From assembly GCA_946497035.1 (NCBI GenBank), contig CAMMIW010000021.1:1-33194 (forward strand): 33,194 bases of DNA, written 5' to 3'. Shown here in pieces: positions 27,893-33,194 of this stretch; within the stretch, counting starts at the first letter, position 1, and the number at the start of each line of letters is the position of its first letter. Both the position numbers and the translations under genes were made by a program. The notes below the pieces were generated by a model. It ran no database searches and was not told the DNA's origin. It saw only the letters and a list, made by a program, of their open reading frames with translations. Source of the DNA: an uncultured Eubacteriaceae bacterium (GTDB lineage Bacteria; Bacillota; Clostridia; Lachnospirales; CAG-274).

Positions 27893-28168
27893 ATGGTTTT
27901 ACAAGATGAGCTAGAAGAAATTAAAAACTATTTACGCATGGACTTTGATGATGATGATATTCTTTTAAACACTATTATATTAGCAGGTAAAGAATATATA
28001 AAAAATGCTATTGGATATATTGATATGGATAAACCTAGCTTTAAAATTCTGCTATATACTATATGTGCAGATTTATATGAAAGAAGAAGTTACTTAATAG
28101 ATAAAGCTATACAAACAAATAAAATTATAAATAGTTTAATTTTGCAATTACAATTAGCAGAGGTATAA
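27893..28168 (+). CDS. Head-tail connector protein (gp6-like)
   Basis: 91 residues, ATG two bases after the capsid stop region. The pattern LEEIKNYLRMDFDDDDILLNTIILAGKEYIKNAIG is the classic HK97 gp6-like connector (Phage_connect_1): a short acidic loop followed by paired helices, and LYTICADLYERRSYL at the end. It forms the first ring below the portal. Confidence 0.9.
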   Translation: MVLQDELEEIKNYLRMDFDDDDILLNTIILAGKEYIKNAIGYIDMDKPSFKILLYTICADLYERRSYLIDKAIQTNKIINSLILQLQLAEV

Positions 28169-28172
28169 TTAT

Positions 28173-28502
28173 ATGTTAGCAGAAAAATTAGATAAAAAAG
28201 TAGAAGTATATAAAAAGCAAAAGGTTATTAATGATATTGGGCAAACAGAATATAAATATAATTTTTATAAAAAAATATGGGCAAATATAATGCCTACATC
28301 TACAAAAGTAGCTAATTATATAGCAGAAACAGACAGAGCAGAGCATACCTTTAAATTTATATTTAGAGAAAATAGCATAAAAGATTTAACAAGGGATATG
28401 TATTTTATATATAAAAATCAAAGATACAATATAGACTATTTTGTACCTAATTTTAAAAATAAAGATAGGATAGAAATTGTATGTAAGTTGGTGGTAGAAT
28501 AA
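28173..28502 (+). CDS. Head-tail adaptor (phage head-tail joining protein)
   Basis: 109 residues, ATG. The pattern LDKKVEVYKKQKVINDIGQTEYKYNFYKKIWANIMP...RAEHTFKFIFRENSIKDLTRDMYFIYKNQRYNIDY matches the Phage_H_T_join family (SPP1 gp16-like stopper): beta-rich, one domain. It ends one base into the start of the next gene (TAATG overlap). Confidence 0.9.
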   Translation: MLAEKLDKKVEVYKKQKVINDIGQTEYKYNFYKKIWANIMPTSTKVANYIAETDRAEHTFKFIFRENSIKDLTRDMYFIYKNQRYNIDYFVPNFKNKDRIEIVCKLVVE

Positions 28503-28921
28503 TGGCAGATTATGAATTTAAGGTAACTAATTTAACTAATGATTTATTTAAAACAGATGATGAAGAAACATCTAAAGAAATAAAAAAGTTTTTAAATAAA
28601 CAAGGTAATAAAGCTAAAAAAATAACCCTTAAAATCGCTAGAGCTAAAGTTAAAAAAGTTACTGGTACTTATCATAAAAGTATAAAAAAGGGCAAAGTTT
28701 ATAAAGATGATGATAATAATTGGGCAGTTAGAACTTATAGTAATGCTCACCACTCACACCTAATGGAAGATAGCCACAATATTGTAAGAGGTGGTAAAGT
28801 TATAGGTAAAGTAAAAGGCAAAAAAGTATTTTCAAAATTTGAAAAAGATTATGCTAATAAATTTTTTAAAGAATGTGAAAATCTTGTAGATGACTTATTA
28901 GAGAAAGGTTTTAGTTGGTAA
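28502..28921 (+). CDS. HK97 gp10-like head-tail protein
   Basis: 139 residues, ATG overlapping the previous stop. The N-terminal helix EIKKFLNKQGNKAKKITLKIARAKVKKVTGTYHKSIKKG, then NNWAVRTYSNAHHSHLMEDSHN, correspond to HK97_gp10_like neck proteins, which have the 'tG.y..si....ge.......ahy.llE.GH' pattern. Basic overall. Joins the stopper to the tail terminator. Confidence 0.85.
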   Translation: MADYEFKVTNLTNDLFKTDDEETSKEIKKFLNKQGNKAKKITLKIARAKVKKVTGTYHKSIKKGKVYKDDDNNWAVRTYSNAHHSHLMEDSHNIVRGGKVIGKVKGKKVFSKFEKDYANKFFKECENLVDDLLEKGFSW

Positions 28922-29343
28922 TGATTAAAAAAATAACAGGTGCTATTACTAAAATTTTAAAAAATGAATTTAATAATATAGATGTTTATAGTACAGATAT
29001 AGAGGCAGGGTATAATTTACCTTGCTTTTTTATTAAATGTAACAGTATAAAAACAGAAAAATTAAGCTCAAAAATAGATACTTTATATATTAATTTAGAC
29101 ATTTTATATGCTTGTGAAAATAAAGAACAAAATCAAAATGAATGTTTTGAAATGGCAGAAAAGTTAAGAAATCTATTGATAGATAAATATATAAAAATAG
29201 ATGATGATTTAACATTTCAAATTTACGAGGATAGTATAGACATAGAAAATGATTATATATCTGTTTCTGTTGATGTTGAAATGTATTTAATAAAAGATAC
29301 AGAAGAAGATTTAGGCTATATGGAAAACATTATTATAGATTAA
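28921..29343 (+). CDS. Tail terminator/completion protein (DUF6838/YqbJ-like)
   Basis: About 140 residues from ATG 28921, which overlaps the stop of the preceding gene; the TTG at 28915 is the alternative. The pattern MIKKITGAITKILKNEFNNIDVYSTDIEAGYNLPCFFIKCNSIK resembles the small tail-completion proteins that stand directly before the sheath gene in PBSX- and C. difficile-type myoviruses. I infer the function from position; the family name is approximate. Confidence 0.65.
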   Translation: MIKKITGAITKILKNEFNNIDVYSTDIEAGYNLPCFFIKCNSIKTEKLSSKIDTLYINLDILYACENKEQNQNECFEMAEKLRNLLIDKYIKIDDDLTFQIYEDSIDIENDYISVSVDVEMYLIKDTEEDLGYMENIIID

Positions 29344-29356
29344 AAGGAGTGATAAA

Positions 29357-30517
29357 ATGGCAATAGGGTTACCAAATGTGCAAGTAATATTTCAAGGTCT
29401 TTCTAATACTGCAGTAGTTAGAAGTGGTAGGGGTATTGCTTGTCTTATATTAAAAGATAATACAGGTATTGAAATATTATCTGCTAAAAATAAAAAAGGA
29501 AAAGCTACTGAAGAAGATATAGCAGTAGTATCTTCTTTAGATGAAAATAACATTTTAAAAGAATATAAAGGTTTTACAGAGGTTGAAAGTACAGACTACA
29601 CAAGTGAAAACTATAAAATAATAGAAGATGTATTTTTAACAGATATAACTAAACTATTTGTTATAAAAATACCTAACGAAAAAAACTTTGAAGATATAAA
29701 ACATTTAATTAATAGAGAGATAAACTGGATAGCATACATAGGCGAAACTAGAGAAGAACAAAAAAAGCTAGCAGATTTTGTTAAATTGGAAAATAAAACA
29801 AGAGTTAAAAGATTAAAAGCTATTTGTTACAAATTGGAAGAGGAAGAGGCAAATGATATGCATATTATCAACTTTGTTAATGAAAATGTTACTAAAGCAG
29901 ATGGTACAAATGTTGTAGGTTATAAATATTTAGGTAGACTTTTAGGTGTTCTTACAGGTTGTAGAATGGATACTTCTGTTACATATACTGTTTTATCTGA
30001 TTTAAAAACAGTTAAAGAAATTGGCGATACAGAGGCTATAAACGAGGCTATTGGCAAAGGTAAGCTAGTGCTTATTAATGATGATGACGGTGTTCGTATT
30101 GCAAGAGGTGTAAACTCTTTACAAACTAATGATAAAAACCATACTGAAGATATGAAATATATTACTATTGTTGAAGCTATGGACTTAATCTACGAGGATA
30201 TAATAAATACTTTTAAAAAGGTTTATTTAGGTAGATTTAAAAACTCTTATGATAATCAAGTTTTATTTATTAGTGCAGTTAATTCTTATTTTAGAGATTT
30301 AGCAAGGGAAGAAATATTAGACCCTAACTATAACAACATTACTTTTGTAGATACTGAGAAACAGAGAGAGGTATGGATAAGTAATGGAAAACTTGAGGCA
30401 GAAAATTGGATCGATATAGAGGTTAAAAATAATACATTTAGAACAAATGTATATTTACAAGCAAACGTTAAATTTTTAAATGCTATGGAAGATTTAGTAT
30501 TTATTGTAAATATGTAA
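29357..30517 (+). CDS. Contractile tail sheath protein (XkdK-like)
   Basis: 386 residues, ATG with AAAGGAG. The N-terminal GLPNVQVIFQGLSNTAVVRSGRGIACLILKD is the conserved opening of XkdK-type sheaths, and the C-terminal NWIDIEVKNNTFRTNVYLQANVKFLNAMEDL matches the sheath core. Slightly shorter than B. subtilis XkdK. Its presence makes the virion a myovirus. The tube gene follows after 12 bases. Confidence 0.92.
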   Translation: MAIGLPNVQVIFQGLSNTAVVRSGRGIACLILKDNTGIEILSAKNKKGKATEEDIAVVSSLDENNILKEYKGFTEVESTDYTSENYKIIEDVFLTDITKLFVIKIPNEKNFEDIKHLINREINWIAYIGETREEQKKLADFVKLENKTRVKRLKAICYKLEEEEANDMHIINFVNENVTKADGTNVVGYKYLGRLLGVLTGCRMDTSVTYTVLSDLKTVKEIGDTEAINEAIGKGKLVLINDDDGVRIARGVNSLQTNDKNHTEDMKYITIVEAMDLIYEDIINTFKKVYLGRFKNSYDNQVLFISAVNSYFRDLAREEILDPNYNNITFVDTEKQREVWISNGKLEAENWIDIEVKNNTFRTNVYLQANVKFLNAMEDLVFIVNM

Positions 30518-30529
30518 AGGAGGTTAAAT

Positions 30530-30958
30530 ATGAAATCATTTAAACAACATGAAATTATAGCAGGAACTCACGGTACTGTTTGGGTAAATGATGAGGAATG
30601 GATTAATGTTACTAAATTTGAGGCTAAAGTAACAGGCGAATATGAAGATGTAAATATGGCAGGTGAAATGGGTACATTTAAAAAACTGTTAGGTTGGACA
30701 GGAGAAGGAACAATAACAGTGCATAAGGTAAATAGCACAATATCTAAAATGCTTGCAGAAAACTTTAAAAAGGGTATTGTTCCCGATGTAAAAATAGTTG
30801 GTAAATTGGCAGACCCTCAAGCTCGTGGAGCAGAGAGGGTAGAACTATTAGATGTAACATTTACTGAATTTATGTTACTTAATTTTGAATTGAAAACAAA
30901 AATGGAAGAAGAAGTGCCATTTAGTTTTGCAGATTATAATTTAATAGATAGTATATAG
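30530..30958 (+). CDS. Tail tube protein (XkdM-like)
   Basis: 142 residues, ATG with AAGGAGG. Opens IAGTHGTVWVNDEEWINVTKFEAKV and contains GEGTITVHKVNSTISKMLAENFKKG and ELLDVTFTEFMLLNFELKTKMEEEVPFSF, the XkdM/DUF2001 signature. Hexameric rings of it form the inner tube of the contractile tail. Placed directly after the sheath gene, as in PBSX. Confidence 0.93.
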   Translation: MKSFKQHEIIAGTHGTVWVNDEEWINVTKFEAKVTGEYEDVNMAGEMGTFKKLLGWTGEGTITVHKVNSTISKMLAENFKKGIVPDVKIVGKLADPQARGAERVELLDVTFTEFMLLNFELKTKMEEEVPFSFADYNLIDSI

Positions 30959-30967
30959 GAGGTTATT

Positions 30968-31521
30968 ATGGGTAAATTAACACTTGAAAATTTATTGGAT
31001 AGAAAAAGTAAACAGGATAAAATGGGGCTATCTACACTTAATATAGATAGCCTTGAAGGTAATATACAAATAGTTAAAATAAAAACTAGAAAAATTTGTG
31101 AGATAATGGACAAATATGATATGGAACAGGAAAGGGTAACATCTAGCTATGATATGATGTGCGAATTAATTTATAAAAGTGTTCCTATTGTACAAGCTAA
31201 AGAGCTAAAAGAAAAATTAAATGTACCTACACCTTATGAAGTTGTTGGAGAACTATTTAACTTAAAAGAAATGGAACAAATAACAGAGTATATTATGAGC
31301 TTACACGGTATGACAGACAAAGCTCAAAAACCTGTTCAAAATGAAATAAAAAACTAATTGAAACTGATGGCGAGTTTGCAATGTATAGTTATTTTGTTGC
31401 AAGGGGTCATCAGTTAAGTTATTTATTAAATTTATCTTACACAGAAAAAATATTCTTTAAAGAAACTATGGCAAGAGAGCTTGAAATAGAGGCTAAAAAA
31501 TGGGGTACAGATAACAAATAA
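30968..31521 (+). CDS. Tail assembly chaperone with -1 frameshift extension (XkdN-like, G/GT)
   Basis: The zero-frame product (129 residues, stop 31355-31357) starts MGKLTLENLLDRKSK and resembles XkdN. Right before the stop is the heptamer A AAA AAC (31348-31354) in the correct phase. A -1 shift there reads on as LIETDGEFAMYSYFVARGHQLSYLLNLSYTEKIFF... to a stop at 31519-31521, giving 184 residues. This second frame has good coding character and the 'yf..rg....ll.ls..E..f' pattern of GT extensions. The two products act as chaperones that load the tape measure. Gene order (tube, chaperone, tape measure) agrees. Confidence 0.85.
31348..31354 (+). promoter_or_regulatory. -1 ribosomal frameshift site
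   Basis: A AAA AAC in X XXY YYZ phase with the zero-frame codons AAA AAC, immediately before the UAA stop. Confidence 0.85.
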
Positions 31522-31539
31522 TTCATATTGGCAGGAATA

Positions 31540-31649
31540 GTGTTGTTCATACAACACAAAAAACAACTTATAACCAAAGGTTATAATAAGGTTCATTTTA
31601 AAAAATTTTATTCAAAAGGTATTCAAAGTTGTTCAAGTTTGAATACCTT
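31540..31649 (+). other. Three consecutive hairpins before the tape-measure gene
   Basis: GTGTTG/CAACAC (31540-31557), TTATAACC/GGTTATAA (31568-31586) and AAGGTATTCAAA/TTTGAATACCTT (31616-31649). The third has a perfect 12-bp stem and ends in TTAAAAAATATA, about 13 bases before the ribosome site AAAGGAGG. No T-run typical of terminators; possibly mRNA processing or attenuation elements. No ORF seen in this gap. Confidence 0.6.
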
Positions 31650-31675
31650 AAAAAATATAAGAAAGGAGGTATTTT

Positions 31676-33145
31676 ATGGCTACAAGTAAGGTTATACAAA
31701 CAGTTTTAAAACTGAAAGATAACTTTTCTAAACCTTTAAAAAATGCTAAAGCAACTATAAAAGAGTTTACTTCAGGAGCTAAAAAAAGCCAAGAAAAATT
31801 TGCTAAAATAGTTAAAAAAACAGAAAACAGTATAGCTAAAGATTTAAAAAGAATAAAAAATAATTTTAAGCAACTATCAAAAGATATAACAAAATCTTTA
31901 GCTAGTATATCTTATCGTGGACTACAAAAGGGTATGGATATGTTAAAAAAGTTTAGCTTTTTAGGTGGCTCTCTTGGTATAGCTAGTTTAGGTGCAGGTA
32001 TCTTTGAAGGTATGGACTATGAAAGCTATAAAGTACAGTTAATAACTGCTACAAAAGATACACAAAAAGCTAGTCAGTTAATGCGTGAGGCTATAGCATT
32101 TGCAAATAAAACACCTTTTGAAACAGGACAGATAATAGAGGCTACTGCAAAATTTGAAAGTATGGGGCTATCTGCTAAAAAATGGCTAGGTATAACGGCA
32201 GATATGGCTGGTGCTACATCTAAAGATATGATACAAGGTGTTGAGGCAGTTATTGATGCCGTAGCTAGTGGCGAGTTTGAGAGGCTAAAAGAATTTGGAC
32301 TTTCTAAAAAAACTTTAGAAGATTTAGACACATCAGGTAAGGTTTTTAATAATAACGGACAAGTAATTGACCAATTAGCACTAGCAGAGCTTTTATTTAC
32401 TGAAATGGAAAAGCGTTATAAAGGTGGTGCAGAGGCTTTATCTAAAACTACTAAGGGGCTCTGGAGTACTGTTACAGGTGTTTTTAAAAACTCTCTGGCT
32501 AAAATAGTAGGTGTAACTGATGATGGTATGATTCGTACAGGCTCTCTATTAGATAATTTTAAAAATTTAATAGAAAAAGTTGCTAATAAACTGGTTGCTT
32601 GGCAACAATCTGGTACTATTGAAAAAATATCGGCTAAATTTGATAGCTTTCTAGCTAGAACAAAAGGTATTTTTGCATATATTGGTAGCTTAATAGACAT
32701 TGTAAAACAAAAATTTATTGAATGGAATGCAGATGGAACAATAGACAGTATAAAAGAAAGACTATGCAATATATTTAAAAATGTAATAGATTTTATACCT
32801 ACTGCTATTAACCTTGTTTTAGGCTTTATAGATAGCTTAAATTGGGTACTTCCTATCATTGCAGGTATTGTTGCAGGTGTTAAAACTTGGGGTATAGTAT
32901 CTAATATAACAAGTATAGCCGTAGATTTATTGGCTAAAAAACAGGCTATACTAAATACTGTTGCTAAAATATTTAATAAAACGGCTTGGAGTAATCCTTG
33001 GGTGCTTGTTATAGGGCTTATTGTAGGTGCTATTGTGGCACTAATTTTACATTGGGATAAAGTAAATAACTTTTTAAAAAAACATAGTGAAATAATAAAT
33101 AGACTTATAATACCCTCGATACAGGGTATTATAATAAGTTTCTGA
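31676..33145 (+). CDS. Tail tape measure protein, N-terminal part (interrupted by an IS)
   Basis: 489 codons from ATG with AAGGAGG. Begins ATSKVIQTVLKLKDNFSKPLKN, the common opening of XkdO-type tape measures. Then a coiled region, FLGGSLGIASLGAGIFEGMDYESYKVQLITATKDTQKA and QIIEATAKFESMGLSAKKWLGITADMAGATSKDM, the PhageMin_Tail core, and WVLPIIAGIVAGVKTWG membrane-like helices near 395-460. The frame runs into the IS tip and stops at TGA 33143-33145. The missing C-terminal half is at 51-1124. The intact protein would set tail length; as assembled here it is cut. Confidence 0.88.
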   Translation: MATSKVIQTVLKLKDNFSKPLKNAKATIKEFTSGAKKSQEKFAKIVKKTENSIAKDLKRIKNNFKQLSKDITKSLASISYRGLQKGMDMLKKFSFLGGSLGIASLGAGIFEGMDYESYKVQLITATKDTQKASQLMREAIAFANKTPFETGQIIEATAKFESMGLSAKKWLGITADMAGATSKDMIQGVEAVIDAVASGEFERLKEFGLSKKTLEDLDTSGKVFNNNGQVIDQLALAELLFTEMEKRYKGGAEALSKTTKGLWSTVTGVFKNSLAKIVGVTDDGMIRTGSLLDNFKNLIEKVANKLVAWQQSGTIEKISAKFDSFLARTKGIFAYIGSLIDIVKQKFIEWNADGTIDSIKERLCNIFKNVIDFIPTAINLVLGFIDSLNWVLPIIAGIVAGVKTWGIVSNITSIAVDLLAKKQAILNTVAKIFNKTAWSNPWVLVIGLIVGAIVALILHWDKVNNFLKKHSEIINRLIIPSIQGIIISF

Positions 33146-33194
33146 ACCTCCCACGACTAAAGTCGCGGGGTTCCTGCTTCATAGAATTTTGCAT
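33142..33194. mobile_element. Terminal fragment of an IS200/IS605-type element (other end)
   Basis: From about 33142 the tape-measure sequence changes to CTGAACCTCCCACGACTAAA and on, a subterminal hairpin CCCACGAC-TAAA-GTCGCGGG (33150-33169) with outer pairing GAACC/GGTTC, typical of IS605/IS1341-type tips. The CACGACTAAAGTC core is shared with the left end of the window. The window stops inside the element; no transposase gene is present. Confidence 0.8.

Noticed and set aside
32416..32859. Minus-strand ORF opposite the tape measure
   Set aside because: Shadow of the tape-measure coding frame without a ribosome site.

Overview
The window is an AT-rich (by eye about three quarters A+T) temperate phage genome of low-GC Firmicutes type. 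I infer a Clostridia-like host from the AAGGAGG-type ribosome sites, frequent TTG/GTG starts and a PBSX/XkdK-style contractile tail module; the genus cannot be fixed from the sequence. No integrase or other site-specific recombinase is visible. There are plasmid functions instead: ParA, a ribbon-helix-helix partner, and a replication initiator with iteron-like repeats and an antisense-RNA-type leader. I read it as a myovirus phage-plasmid.

The two window ends are the two tips of an IS200/IS605-type element, and the tape-measure gene is split between them: the N-terminal part runs off the right end and the C-terminal part begins at the left end. The simplest reading is a circular (or circularly permuted) genome opened at an IS copy inside the tape-measure gene.

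Layout. 0-1.1 kb: tape-measure C-terminus. 1.1-1.8 kb: two tandem par-like type I toxin/antitoxin loci. 1.8-6.9 kb: baseplate proteins, amidase endolysin with an internal translation start, and holin, closed by a strong terminator. 7.0-8.4 kb: parA plus RHH gene between AT-rich repeats. 8.6-9.6 kb: a third type I locus, then a decayed second parA/RHH pair. 9.8-11.5 kb (minus strand): a K+/H+ antiporter, probable cargo. 11.6-14.4 kb (minus strand): replication region with a full initiator gene, a truncated paralogue, a small winged-helix gene, two copies of an antisense-RNA leader and a fourth type I locus. 14.4-15.7 kb: immunity region with an ImmA-type protease gene broken by one stop codon, a CI-like repressor and its operators. 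15.7-18.6 kb: small accessory genes arranged as divergent pairs around a repeated palindrome and separated by a repeated terminator hairpin. 18.7-21.3 kb: early operon with an HTH regulator, ArpU/DUF1492-like regulators and an HUH rolling-circle nickase. 21.3-21.7 kb: four tandem ~103-bp promoter-like repeats. 21.8-33.1 kb: HNH nuclease, terminase, portal, protease, capsid, connectors, sheath, tube, frameshifted tail chaperone and tape measure, continuing across the join to the baseplate and lysis genes.

Working together: plasmid replication, partition and several type I addiction modules would hold the element as an extrachromosomal prophage. A CI/operator switch controls the early operon, an HUH protein probably serves lytic replication, and one long late operon from the tandem repeats builds and releases the virion. 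Remnants of a second partition locus and second replication leader suggest that two related phage-plasmids once fused. The IS in the tape measure and the stop in the ImmA gene suggest this copy may now be trapped in the plasmid state.
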